From contig CALHAH010000010.1 of the NCBI GenBank assembly GCA_937934115.1, positions 1 through 64,000 of the forward strand: a stretch of 64,000 bases of DNA, written 5' to 3'. The position numbers and the translations under genes were made by a program. Source of the stretch: an uncultured Thermoanaerobaculum sp. Its GTDB lineage: Bacteria; Acidobacteriota; Thermoanaerobaculia; Thermoanaerobaculales; Thermoanaerobaculaceae. Below, in pieces: positions 7,905-16,350 of this stretch. Within the stretch, counting starts at the first letter, position 1. Every line of letters begins with the position of its first letter. The notes beneath the pieces are model-generated. The model was given only the letters and a program-made list of their open reading frames with translations. It did no database searches and had not been told where the DNA came from.

Positions 7905-9620
7905 ATGGCTGGCAAGACCAAGGTGTTTTCCGTTCTCGGGTGCCTGTTGTTGGTGGTGGTAGGGGGGGTGTTGGCCATTGTGGTGGGGGTCAAGATGACC
8001 ATGCGCCGGGTTCCCTCCCATGCGGTGCTTCACGTGGAAATTGCTGGCGAGATTCCCGAGCGCAGCAGCGAGGAGCCATGGTCCAAGTTTTTTGGTCCTC
8101 GGGAGGTTTCTCGACAGGACCTCCGCGATGCCCTGGTCAAGGCCAAGGGTGATAGGCGCATCAAGGCGGTGCGGGTAAAGATCCGAGATTGCTTCGCAGG
8201 CCTAGCCACGGTGCAGGAGATTCGGGAGCAGCTGCAGGCGGTGGCGGCAGCGGGCAAACCTACGTACGCGTATTTGGAAACCGCGGGGGAAGGCTACTCC
8301 GGAAACATGGCTTACTTCTTGGCCACCGGCTGCCAAAAGGTGGTCCTCGGCCCCTTGGGTGACCTCACGCTTACCGGGCTCAAGGCTGAGGTCCCGTTCA
8401 TTCGTGGAACCCTGGACAAGCTGGGTATTGAGCCGGATTTCCCGGGCATTGGAGACTACAAGACCGCGAGGAACTTCTACATTGAAAAAGACTTCACCCC
8501 GGCTCACCGAGAAATGACCGCATGGCTTTTAAGCTCGGTGTCGCGACAGGTGGTGCGGGGGATTGCCCAATCCCGAGGCCTCCCAGAAGTGCAGGCGCAG
8601 GCTCTCATGGCGCAAGGACCGTACTCAGGAGCCCAGGCGCTGGAGCTCAAGCTGGTGGACGCCATCCAGGACTGGGGGAGCTTTGCTGAGGAGACGGTGA
8701 AAAGTGCGGGTGCACGCTCGGAAGTGGTGGGGTTGCGTCGCTACCTGCGTTCGGGAAGACCGGATCGAGACGGCACCCCTATTGCGGTGGTGGTGGCGGA
8801 AGGGGCCATCATGCGCGGGGAAAGCGGGTTTTCTCCGGTACCGTTGTTTGGTGGTCAGGTCCTGGGCGCAGAAACCATGGCTAAGGTTTTCCGGGAGATC
8901 CGCGATTCAGATGCCAGAGCCGTTATTTTCCGTATCAACTCCCCGGGCGGCAGCGCGGTGGCTTCCGAGATCATCAGGGTGGAGATGGAGCGCACCGCTA
9001 AGGAAAAGCCGGTGGTGGTTTCCATGGGCAATGTGGCGGCTTCGGGGGGTTACTGGATCACCTGCGGTGCCCAGAAAGTGATAGCCAACCCGGGTACCGT
9101 GACCGCTTCTATTGGGGTTTTTGCGGGACACCTGGCCATGGCGAAGTTTTGGGAGGAAAAGCTGGGTGTGACCTGGGGTGAGCTAGCCACCAGTCCCAAC
9201 GCCGACCTATTCGGCAGCCTGCACCCATGGACCCCCGAACAAAAACAAGTGATTCAAGCCTGGCTTGACCGCATTTACGATCAGTTCCTGGAGCGCGTGG
9301 CCAAGGCTCGGGGTTTAAGCCGGGAGAAGGTGGACAGCGTGGGCCGAGGTCGGGTTTTCACCGGGGAACAGGCCTGGGGGCTGGGTTTGGTGGACCGCCT
9401 AGGGGGCTTTGATGTTGCCCTGGAGGAAGCGCGAAAGCTTGCTGGCTTGCGCGACGATGAGCCAGTGGAACTGCGCTTTTACCCCCGGCGGGTGGAGATT
9501 TTCCAGCGGCTCTTGCGGCGGGATGACGAGGAGCAGGCAAAGGCATGGCTTGCCTTGCTCGCCCGCGGGAAAGCTACCCTCCCTGGGCCTGTTTGGCTAC
9601 CACCCATCATCGTCCGCTAG
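7905..9620 (+). CDS. sppA: Signal peptide peptidase SppA, long (67K-type) form
   Basis: The protein has 571 residues with an N-terminal membrane anchor (about residues 6-30, FSVLGCLLLVVVGGVLAIVVGV) and two tandem ClpP-like S49 domains, as in the long SppA form that degrades cleaved signal peptides at the membrane. The catalytic Lys lies in the N-terminal domain within GDYKTARNFY. The nucleophile Ser is in the C-terminal domain within MGNVAASGGYWITCGA, preceded by RINSPGGSAVAS. AGGAGG five bases before the ATG at 7905 supports that start over the GTG at 7899. It ends 9 bp from the convergent metallophosphoesterase gene. Confidence 0.92.
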   Translation: MAGKTKVFSVLGCLLLVVVGGVLAIVVGVKMTMRRVPSHAVLHVEIAGEIPERSSEEPWSKFFGPREVSRQDLRDALVKAKGDRRIKAVRVKIRDCFAGLATVQEIREQLQAVAAAGKPTYAYLETAGEGYSGNMAYFLATGCQKVVLGPLGDLTLTGLKAEVPFIRGTLDKLGIEPDFPGIGDYKTARNFYIEKDFTPAHREMTAWLLSSVSRQVVRGIAQSRGLPEVQAQALMAQGPYSGAQALELKLVDAIQDWGSFAEETVKSAGARSEVVGLRRYLRSGRPDRDGTPIAVVVAEGAIMRGESGFSPVPLFGGQVLGAETMAKVFREIRDSDARAVIFRINSPGGSAVASEIIRVEMERTAKEKPVVVSMGNVAASGGYWITCGAQKVIANPGTVTASIGVFAGHLAMAKFWEEKLGVTWGELATSPNADLFGSLHPWTPEQKQVIQAWLDRIYDQFLERVAKARGLSREKVDSVGRGRVFTGEQAWGLGLVDRLGGFDVALEEARKLAGLRDDEPVELRFYPRRVEIFQRLLRRDDEEQAKAWLALLARGKATLPGPVWLPPIIVR

Positions 9621-9629
9621 TTTTGGCTT

Positions 9630-10487
9630 CTACAGTCGTGCGGCTGGCTGCCCACGGTGCAAGGTGACCAGATCCACCTCGGGCCAGGTGCCCAACCGCA
9701 GCGGCACAGCACCTACGCCTACGCCACGAGAAACGTAGAGGAGGTGCGACCCAGATACGTAGGAGCCTGCCACGAACCTGGTGGCTAACCGCGCCACCGA
9801 GAAGCGTTCGCCCATGGGCGAGATTTGTCCGCCGTGGGTGTGCCCGGAAAGGGTGAGGTCGGCCCCGTGGCGAATGGCTTCCGGCCACAGTTGCGGCTGG
9901 TGACAAAGCAGCAACTTGAAAAAGCCGTTGCCGGACTGCAGCACGGAAAAATCAGGACCAAAGGGGCGAGGTGCGTCGGCGTCGTCCACCCCCGCCAACA
10001 GCAACCCATGGCTGCCACGTGGGATCAGCACCCTGTGGTTGACCAGAGGGGTAATCCCTGCTGCTTCCAAAGCCGCCAAGGCCAAAGCTCGCCCTGCCAC
10101 GTAATCGTGATTGCCGAGGATGCCGTAAACCCCTAACGGTGCAGTAAGGCCAGCAAAGGCTTGCACGAAGAGATCCGCATCCACCTCACGACGGTCCAGC
10201 TGATCACCGGTAAACACGATCATGTCCGGGCTCAGCCGGCAAACCAACGCCCGGACCTTTTCCAACCGATCGGGCGTCATGAACTGGCCGGCATGCACGT
10301 CGCTAACCTGGGCCACGGTGAGGCCGTCAAAACCCTCAGGGAGCCGAGGGTGCACCAGGAGAACCCTCCGCACCAGGGGAAGGTTGCGTTCCCTGTGCCA
10401 GCGAAAGCGAGAGTAAAGCCCTTCTCCGCCCCAGCCTAAGCGCGCTGGCCAACGCCGATGACCAGTGATGTACGTAACCGCGTGCAC
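9630..10487 (-). CDS. Calcineurin-like metallophosphoesterase (YaeI-like)
   Basis: The product is about 285 residues with all the metal-binding motifs of the superfamily: SDVHAG, FTGDQLD, GILGNHDY and SGHTHGGQ. This pattern fits the YaeI/UDP-2,3-diacylglucosamine-hydrolase-like group of dinuclear-metal phosphoesterases, often membrane-associated. The substrate is unknown. The start is a GTG at 10487 after a G-rich stretch; the first ~45 residues lack the usual transmembrane anchor but are basic. The DUF2892 peptide gene lies upstream. Confidence 0.88.
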   Translation of the reverse strand: MHAVTYITGHRRWPARLGWGGEGLYSRFRWHRERNLPLVRRVLLVHPRLPEGFDGLTVAQVSDVHAGQFMTPDRLEKVRALVCRLSPDMIVFTGDQLDRREVDADLFVQAFAGLTAPLGVYGILGNHDYVAGRALALAALEAAGITPLVNHRVLIPRGSHGLLLAGVDDADAPRPFGPDFSVLQSGNGFFKLLLCHQPQLWPEAIRHGADLTLSGHTHGGQISPMGERFSVARLATRFVAGSYVSGSHLLYVSRGVGVGAVPLRLGTWPEVDLVTLHRGQPAARL

Positions 10488-10543
10488 TTAAGTCCGCCCC
10501 CCCACCCCACCAGGGAGCAGGGAGTCTAACACGCTTTGCACCT

Positions 10544-10726
10544 TCACCTCTTGCACGTAGAGACGCCAAAGATTAGGTAGGCGGGGCAAAACCCCAAAAG
10601 CCCCGTTAGTAACGGGAGCAACCCCACAAGCCCCCAGTAGCTTTTGAAGGCCAGCCCCAACCCCAGGATCACAATCCCTACCAGGATGCGGGCTGCTTTG
10701 TCAGCTCCACCCACGTTGGCGGGCAT
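10544..10726 (-). CDS. DUF2892 (YgaP-like) small membrane protein
   Basis: This 60-residue protein is two hydrophobic helices: ILVGIVILGLGLAF and GLVGLLPLLTGLLGFCPAYLIFG. MPANVGGADKAARI at the N-terminus and the CPAY near the C-terminus are typical of the DUF2892 inner-membrane family. Its function is unknown; relatives are fused to rhodanese domains. The ATG at 10726 has GGAGG with good spacing; longer readings back to 10987 are spurious. Confidence 0.88.
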   Translation of the reverse strand: MPANVGGADKAARILVGIVILGLGLAFKSYWGLVGLLPLLTGLLGFCPAYLIFGVSTCKR

Positions 10727-10757
10727 AGGCCACCTCCCAGGTCCCATTGTACCCCCC

Positions 10758-11966
10758 TCACGAATGACCCGGTTCAGGGGCGGAGGGGGGCCTTTCCTTT
10801 CGCAACACCGTGCGCAGGGGGATGAGCAGAAGCAAACCAGGAATGGCCAAGGCGGTTGTCGCAGCGAAGTACATGGGGTAGCCCAAGTTTTCCACACCCA
10901 AGCCGGAAAAAGCCCCCACCAAGTCGCGAGAAAGGGCAAAGGTGGCGGAAAGCAGCGCGTACTGGGTGGCGGCGTGTTCCTTTTCACATTGCCTCATGAG
11001 AAACGAAAGAAAAGCTGCGGTGCCAAGCCCTTGGGTAAAGGATTCAAAAGCTGAAGCTAGGTAAATGCTTTCCCGGGGAAGCGTAAAAGCCGCCACCGCT
11101 ACGTACCCCAGGTTTGACACCATTTGCAGGCCACCGAGCCAAAGAAGGCCGGAAAAGATCCCGAACCGGCCCACAAACCATCCTCCCAAAAGCGCTCCAC
11201 CAATGGTGAGCAGGGTTCCTAAAGTCACCGAGATTAAGCCAATCTCCTCCAAGCTGTACCCGCGATCCACCCAAAACGGCTTGACCATGCGACCTAAGGT
11301 GGAATCCCCAAGCTTGAAGAGCAAGGTGAAAGCGAGTACCGGCACCATCTGCGGGCGAAAGAGCCAGCGCAAAACGGGCTTGATGGGTGATCGCTTTTGG
11401 TTTTCGCCCCGGGGCACCCGCGGCGTCGCCCACGCTGCCGCTGCCAAAAGCAAAAACAAAGCACCGGTGAGGGCAAACAAAGGTTCAAACCCCCACCATC
11501 CCGCGGCGGTAATAAGTCCCCCACCACCTAAGAGCAGGGCTACCCGCGCCGCGGTAACCCGCACGCCGTTAATGGCACCTTCCTCACCGGGAGCCGCCAG
11601 GTCAACGGCGTAGGCATCCACCGCAAGGTCTTGCGTAGCAGAAGCCAACGTGAACGCCAGCATGAGCGTCCAGATGAAAGGCCCTGGGTGAGCGGCATCC
11701 ACCGTGGGGAGCACTAAGGCGACAAGACCTAAGGTCACCAAAGCGGACACAATCCAGTGCTGACGTGCGCCCCACCGGTCCACTGCCGGCGCCCACAGCA
11801 CCTTGAGCGTCCACGGCAGCGACAACAGGCTCATAAAGCCAATTTCCCGGAGGGAAACCCCGTGGACGCGGAAGTACACCGGCCACACATCGTACGCGAT
11901 GCCAAAAGGCAGCCCCTCGGCAAAGTAGAGAACAGCAATCCATCCGAGCTTTTGCCGCAGCCGCAC
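10758..11966 (-). CDS. MFS permease, AmpG/PAT-like
   Basis: This integral membrane transporter has 402 residues and about 12 hydrophobic segments. The N-terminus LYFAEGLPFGIAYDVWPVYFR, followed by SLLSLPWTLKVLWAPAVDRWG and ATQDLAVDAYAVDL, is the characteristic pattern of the AmpG (muropeptide)/PAT acetyl-CoA transporter branch of the MFS. A role in peptidoglycan-fragment recycling is possible, and lytic transglycosylase and amidase genes occur elsewhere in the window, but the substrate cannot be read from sequence. The GTG start at 11966 lacks a clear ribosome site. Confidence 0.85.
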   Translation of the reverse strand: MRLRQKLGWIAVLYFAEGLPFGIAYDVWPVYFRVHGVSLREIGFMSLLSLPWTLKVLWAPAVDRWGARQHWIVSALVTLGLVALVLPTVDAAHPGPFIWTLMLAFTLASATQDLAVDAYAVDLAAPGEEGAINGVRVTAARVALLLGGGGLITAAGWWGFEPLFALTGALFLLLAAAAWATPRVPRGENQKRSPIKPVLRWLFRPQMVPVLAFTLLFKLGDSTLGRMVKPFWVDRGYSLEEIGLISVTLGTLLTIGGALLGGWFVGRFGIFSGLLWLGGLQMVSNLGYVAVAAFTLPRESIYLASAFESFTQGLGTAAFLSFLMRQCEKEHAATQYALLSATFALSRDLVGAFSGLGVENLGYPMYFAATTALAIPGLLLLIPLRTVLRKERPPSAPEPGHS

Positions 11967-12015
11967 GGGCTATTCTAGCTTTTTCTGTGGTGACCCACCG
12001 CGTTGCGCGAAAGCG

Positions 12016-13176
12016 CTAAAAAACCTCAGGCTTGTTGGGGGAGCGTTGCTCCCGAGCCCGGTACATGGCTACATCCGCCGCCGCCAGGGCCTCGTTCAGG
12101 GATTGGCCAGGGAGAAGCTGGCTTACTCCCATGGTGAGTCGGCAAGGAGGCAGGCCCTCTTCCGGTTGTTGCAAGTCTTTTACAATGGCAGCAAAACGCT
12201 CTTTGGCGCTGGCTTCATCCATGCCCGCGGCCAACACCAAAAACTCGTCCCCGCCCCAGCGAAAAGTTCGATCTTCCGGGCGAAAATGGTGGGCAATGGT
12301 GGAGGCCACGCGAATAAGACACGCGTCCCCTACCACATGGCCGTACCTGTCGTTAATTTCTTTGAAGTTGTCCACGTCAAAAAAAATCACCGCCACCGGT
12401 AGGAAGTGCTGACGCAAGGGTTCCGTCTCCAAAGCCCGGCGGTTGGCCATGCCGGTAAGCGGATCGAGTTCTACGAGGGCCCGGAGGCGGTCGTAGGAGT
12501 CCATGAGCTCAGCGTGGATGTGCTTAAGCTGGGCCGTGGAAGAGCTTTCCAAGGCAATGAGCATGCTCATCGCCAGGATGAGCTCGGCCCCCGCGTCAAA
12601 GAAGGAAGTTACCGGCAGCAACCCACGCGGGATGGTGCTGCCCCACACGCTAGGGATGAGAGCGACCACGTAACAAGCAAAAAGCATCGCTTCAAGAAAA
12701 AGTGAAGCGGCTAGCCACCGTGACCGCGGAAAGCGGGGACGGCGCCAAACCCAAAAGGCGGTAGCAAAAAAAGCGCCCGCCACCACTGTGGATTGAGCCA
12801 TGAGGGCGGCGGAGAGGGATGGGTTGGCGAGGCCGAGGCTAACCCCCCAAAGCCCCACCATCCACAAGGCTTTTGGGTGATCCAAAACAGCCTTTTTTCC
12901 GGGTGCCAAGTGCTGGCCCACCCCAGCCACCACCCAAATGACAAAGGCGGTTTTGGCGGCAAGGTAAAGGGCCAGGGTGAGTTGACGGGCGAAGCCGCCG
13001 CGCCAAAGAAAAGCTGCCAGGTAAACGGCCAGCAGTGCCACCGCGTCCGCCAGCCACGCTCGTGCCCAAAGGCGGACTTCCATGAGGCGAAGGGAGTGGG
13101 CAAGGGTAAAAAAGAAAAGCGCCAGTAAACTTGCCACCCCTAACTGCACCACCACCGACCATTGCGAAAGCGTCAT
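12016..13176 (-). CDS. Membrane-bound diguanylate cyclase (GGDEF)
   Basis: About six or seven hydrophobic segments fill the first ~200 residues, with no recognised sensory family. A GGDEF domain follows: DPLTGMANRRALE, FFDVDNFKEINDRYGHVVGD, and the intact active site RWGGDEF. An RPED motif five residues before GGDEF is a canonical RxxD inhibitory site, so product feedback by c-di-GMP is expected. No EAL domain is present. The start is uncertain: the frame stays open to a TTG at 13242, with ATGs at 13209 and 13176, and none has a good ribosome site; 13176 begins right before the first membrane segment. Confidence 0.9.
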   Translation of the reverse strand: MTLSQWSVVVQLGVASLLALFFFTLAHSLRLMEVRLWARAWLADAVALLAVYLAAFLWRGGFARQLTLALYLAAKTAFVIWVVAGVGQHLAPGKKAVLDHPKALWMVGLWGVSLGLANPSLSAALMAQSTVVAGAFFATAFWVWRRPRFPRSRWLAASLFLEAMLFACYVVALIPSVWGSTIPRGLLPVTSFFDAGAELILAMSMLIALESSSTAQLKHIHAELMDSYDRLRALVELDPLTGMANRRALETEPLRQHFLPVAVIFFDVDNFKEINDRYGHVVGDACLIRVASTIAHHFRPEDRTFRWGGDEFLVLAAGMDEASAKERFAAIVKDLQQPEEGLPPCRLTMGVSQLLPGQSLNEALAAADVAMYRAREQRSPNKPEVF

Positions 13177-13280
13177 TTTCGATTTTGCGTACCGCGCAAG
13201 TACCCCCATTCTTGATTGTAAGGCCCAGCTTTGACAACGCAAGCAAGGGCGAAGGCGGGATTCGGCACAAAAGGGGAAGA

Positions 13281-13310
13281 AAAGCGGGGCGGGATTGACC
13301 CGCCCCTTTT
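13281..13310 (-). terminator. Terminator downstream of pntB
   Basis: A perfect 8-bp GC stem (GGGGCGGG at 13286-13293 with CCCGCCCC at 13299-13306) has a 5-nt loop. On the minus strand it is followed by GCTTTTCTT, about 30 bp past the pntB stop. The plus strand also carries CTTTTC-type runs, but no plus-strand gene ends here. Confidence 0.85.
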
Positions 13311-13332
13311 CTTTCGCTGAAAAACCGGGAAC

Positions 13333-14718
13333 TTAAAGCTTACGGATGGCTTCCGCCAGCTCCAACGCCATTTTCTTGGCGTCGCCAAAAAGCATCATGG
13401 TGTTAGGCAAGTAGTAAAGTGGGTTGTCTATGCCGGCAAAACCGGGGTTTAGAGAACGCTTGATGACCATCACCGTGCGGGCACGGTCCACATCCAAAAT
13501 TGGCATCCCGTAAATTGGGGAGGAGGCATCGCTACGGGCTGCTGGGTTCACCACGTCGTTGGCGCCGATGACCAGCACCACGTCAGTTTCAGGAAAGAGC
13601 GGGTTGATCTTGTCCATTTCCCAAAGCTGGTCGTAGGGGACTTGGGCTTCTGCCAAAAGCACGTTCATGTGGCCGGGCATGCGGCCGGCAACGGGGTGAA
13701 TGGCGTACTTGACATCAACACCGCGCTTGGCCAACTCGTCAGCGAGCTCTTTGACGGCGTGCTGGGCCTGCGCCACCGCCATGCCGTAACCGGGGGCAAT
13801 CACCACGGTGCGAGCGGATTCCAAAATCATGGCTGCCTCTTCGGCATCGCCACGCCGCACGGTCTTGGGCCCGTCCGGCCCTGCTGCCGCCACCTCTTGC
13901 ACGGTGGCCCCGAAACCACCGAACAGCACGTTGGTAAAGGAGCGGTTCATGGCTTTGCACATGATGTTGGTGAGGATGATGCCGGAAGCACCCACCAGCG
14001 ACCCGGAAATGATCAGGCCGTTGTTGTTCAGCACAAAGCCGGTGGTGCATGCGGCCATGCCCGAGTAGGAGTTCAAAAGGCAAATCACCACGGGCATGTC
14101 AGCGCCGCCAATGGGGATGGTAAGACCCACGCCGAGCACCGCTGCCAAACCGGTAAGCACGTAAAAAGGCGTGCCCACTTCGGGTTTTTGCACGAGGAAA
14201 ACCGCCGCCACTACCGAAGCAAGGAACAGCGCCAGGTTCAGCCAATGTTGGCCAGGGAAGAGGGTTGGTCGACCACCCAAAATCCACTCTCGCAAACGTA
14301 AGAAGGCCACCATGGAACCGGTAAAGGTCACCCAGCCGATGAGCAAGGAAAGAGAAATGGCAATGATGGCCACCATGCCCAGGGACTCCTCGGCGGTGTG
14401 GTGCACCCGTACCAGTTCAGCGGAGGCTACCAGAGCCGAAGCTGCGCCACCGAAGCCGTTGAGCAGACCAACCATTTCAGGCATGGCGGTCATGGGGGTG
14501 AAAATTGCCAAAAGCAGGCCAAACAACGACCCTAAAGCAATGCCCGCTAGCACCGTGGGGAAGTCCACCACACCGCCGGCGTAAAGCGTGGCCACAATGG
14601 CCACCAGCATGCCCACAGCACCGGTGAGGTTTCCCACCACCGCAGTTTTGGGGGAGGACAGCATCTTTAAGGCAAAAATGAAGCTCGCGGCTGCCAGTAA
14701 GTAGAGCAAATTGAGCAT
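13333..14718 (-). CDS. pntB: NAD(P) transhydrogenase subunit beta
   Basis: The product is 461 residues: about nine N-terminal membrane helices forming part of the proton channel (domain II), then a cytosolic NADP(H)-binding domain III. In domain III, VVIAPGYGMAVAQAQ, HPVAGRMPGHMNVLLAEA, VLVIGANDVVNPAA and MPILDVDRARTVMVIKRSLNPGFAG are hallmark sequences. With the alpha subunits it couples hydride transfer from NADH to NADP+ to proton influx. It is the last gene of the three-gene operon, 10 bp after pntA2, and is followed by a terminator. Confidence 0.97.
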   Translation of the reverse strand: MLNLLYLLAAASFIFALKMLSSPKTAVVGNLTGAVGMLVAIVATLYAGGVVDFPTVLAGIALGSLFGLLLAIFTPMTAMPEMVGLLNGFGGAASALVASAELVRVHHTAEESLGMVAIIAISLSLLIGWVTFTGSMVAFLRLREWILGGRPTLFPGQHWLNLALFLASVVAAVFLVQKPEVGTPFYVLTGLAAVLGVGLTIPIGGADMPVVICLLNSYSGMAACTTGFVLNNNGLIISGSLVGASGIILTNIMCKAMNRSFTNVLFGGFGATVQEVAAAGPDGPKTVRRGDAEEAAMILESARTVVIAPGYGMAVAQAQHAVKELADELAKRGVDVKYAIHPVAGRMPGHMNVLLAEAQVPYDQLWEMDKINPLFPETDVVLVIGANDVVNPAARSDASSPIYGMPILDVDRARTVMVIKRSLNPGFAGIDNPLYYLPNTMMLFGDAKKMALELAEAIRKL

Positions 14719-14728
14719 CGTCGCCTCC

Positions 14729-15010
14729 TTACTTCTTTCGCCGGAACATGCCCAGCATGCGGTGGGTGACTGTAAACCCGCCTACCACGTTGGTCATAGC
14801 CAAGACCACAGCTACAAAACCGAGCCATTTCATGCCGCTGGTAACGGCGGCACCGGTGGCAATGATGGCGCCCAGCACCGTAACTCCGGAAATGGCGTTG
14901 GACCCCGACATGAGCGGGGTGTGGAGCAGAGGGGGTACTTTGGAAATGACCTCAAACCCCACAAAAACCGCCAACACGAACACCGTCAGCATCATGACCA
15001 AGGATTCCAT
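14729..15010 (-). CDS. pntA2: NAD(P) transhydrogenase subunit alpha part 2
   Basis: This 93-residue membrane subunit has three hydrophobic helices, with VGFEVISKVPPLLHTPLMSGSNAISGV as the conserved alpha2 signature. It supplies the membrane part of the alpha chain, which in enteric bacteria is fused to the NAD-binding part; the split form is common in other phyla. Its ATG overlaps the pntA1 stop (TAATG), with GGAGG inside the end of pntA1, so translation is probably coupled. Confidence 0.96.
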   Translation of the reverse strand: MESLVMMLTVFVLAVFVGFEVISKVPPLLHTPLMSGSNAISGVTVLGAIIATGAAVTSGMKWLGFVAVVLAMTNVVGGFTVTHRMLGMFRRKK

Positions 15011-16125
15011 TACTGACCTCCTTTCCGCGCCCGGAACTCACCGGCATGGGTGATCAGCGGGAAGCTCACCAGCTCATCGTCCCAGTTGAGGTTGAGTTGA
15101 CCGCCCTTGAGCAAGAAATTGAGGTAGTTAAGCACGTTTTTCGAGTACATTTGGCTGGCGTGGACGGCGGTGCGGCTTTCCCAATCAGTGTAACCCACGA
15201 TTCTAACGCCCTTGTGCTCCACCACCTCCCCTGCACGGGTACGCTCGCAGTTTCCTCCGAAGGCCGCGGCAAGGTCCACAATCACGGACCCAGGGCGCAT
15301 GGTCTCCACCATGGGGGTGGTCAAGAGCACCGGTGGCCTCTGCCCAGGTACCAACGCCGTGGAGATCACCACGTCGCTGTGGGGAAGCCTTTTGGCTAGG
15401 GTTTGCCGCTCCAGCTCCAGGACCTCGTCACCCACCGCCACCGCGTACCCTTGCTCGTCCTGGGCTTTCTCCAGCTTCAAGTCCATGGGGATAAACCGCG
15501 CTCCCAGGGATTCCACCTGTTCCTTGGTGGCGGGGCGCACGTCGAAGGCCTCCACCACCGCACCCAGACGCTTGGCAGTGGCAATGGCTTGGAGGCCCGC
15601 CACGCCCGCACCGATGACCAGCACGTGGGCGGGAGAAATGGTCCCGGCGGCGGTCATGAGCATGGGCATAAAGCGCGGCAAAAGATCAGCAGCACTTAAA
15701 ACCGCCTTGTAGCCCTGGACCGTGCTCATGGAAGAACGGGCATCCATGTCCTGAGCGCGGGTAATGCGCGGCATCCAGTCCATGGCAAAGGCAGTAACAC
15801 CTTGCTTGGCAAGCTTTTCCGCGGTTTCTGGGTGGGCCAGGTGCTGCAGCATAGCAATGAGAATCTGCCCCTGGCGCATTTTGGCAATTTCCTCATCCGT
15901 GGGCCGCTCTACTTTTACCACGATGTCTGCTGTCCAAACCTGCTCCAAACTGGTGATTTGAGCCCCGGCTTGAAGGTAGTCCTCATCGGTGACGCCGGCG
16001 GCCAGCCCCGCTCCTCTTTCCACCCACACCTCATGGCCAGCAGCCACCAGTTTTTTCACGGCGTCAGCCACCAGGGCCACACGGCGCTCCCCGTCTCGTA
16101 CCTCGCGTGGTATTCCGATTTTCAC
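15010..16125 (-). CDS. pntA1: NAD(P) transhydrogenase subunit alpha part 1 (NAD-binding)
   Basis: This soluble domain I protein has 371 residues, related to alanine dehydrogenase. MKIGIPREVRDGERRVAL begins it, and the Rossmann motif VLVIGAGVAGLQAIATAKRLGAVVEAFDVRP binds NAD(H). It lacks the membrane helices, which are encoded by the next gene. The GTG start at 16125 follows a G-rich ribosome site at good spacing. It is the first gene of the pnt operon; a possible promoter and a leader hairpin lie just upstream. Confidence 0.96.
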   Translation of the reverse strand: MKIGIPREVRDGERRVALVADAVKKLVAAGHEVWVERGAGLAAGVTDEDYLQAGAQITSLEQVWTADIVVKVERPTDEEIAKMRQGQILIAMLQHLAHPETAEKLAKQGVTAFAMDWMPRITRAQDMDARSSMSTVQGYKAVLSAADLLPRFMPMLMTAAGTISPAHVLVIGAGVAGLQAIATAKRLGAVVEAFDVRPATKEQVESLGARFIPMDLKLEKAQDEQGYAVAVGDEVLELERQTLAKRLPHSDVVISTALVPGQRPPVLLTTPMVETMRPGSVIVDLAAAFGGNCERTRAGEVVEHKGVRIVGYTDWESRTAVHASQMYSKNVLNYLNFLLKGGQLNLNWDDELVSFPLITHAGEFRARKGGQ

Positions 16126-16143
16126 GGGCGTCCCCCCTTCTGC

Positions 16144-16177
16144 CCCCGCCTCTTATGAGGCGCGGCGGGGTATTGTA
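16144..16177 (-). promoter_or_regulatory. Possible pnt promoter -10 box and leader hairpin
   Basis: On the minus strand TACAAT (16172-16177) is a good -10 hexamer, but no convincing -35 element lies 16-18 bp upstream. Immediately downstream a GC-rich hairpin (16144-16170, loop TTAT) could form in the leader before the pntA1 GTG. The rest of the gap up to 16350 shows nothing recognisable. Confidence 0.3.
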
Positions 16178-16350
16178 CCCTAGATTTGCATGAACTTTCA
16201 CAGGAACGTGACTGGCATTTTGAAACCTACGCTTCTGCGTCACAAAGCACTGCCGAGGAAGCGTCCCAAAAATCGCGACGCGGTAGGGTCAAAGCTGCCG
16301 TCGATACTTAGATGGAAGCGGGGAAGAGCTCAAAGGGTCTTGGAAAAGTT

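Noticed and set aside
9358-9546. Minus-strand frames inside sppA and similar long antisense frames inside most genes
   Set aside because: High GC content produces long antisense open frames; none has a ribosome site or recognisable family.
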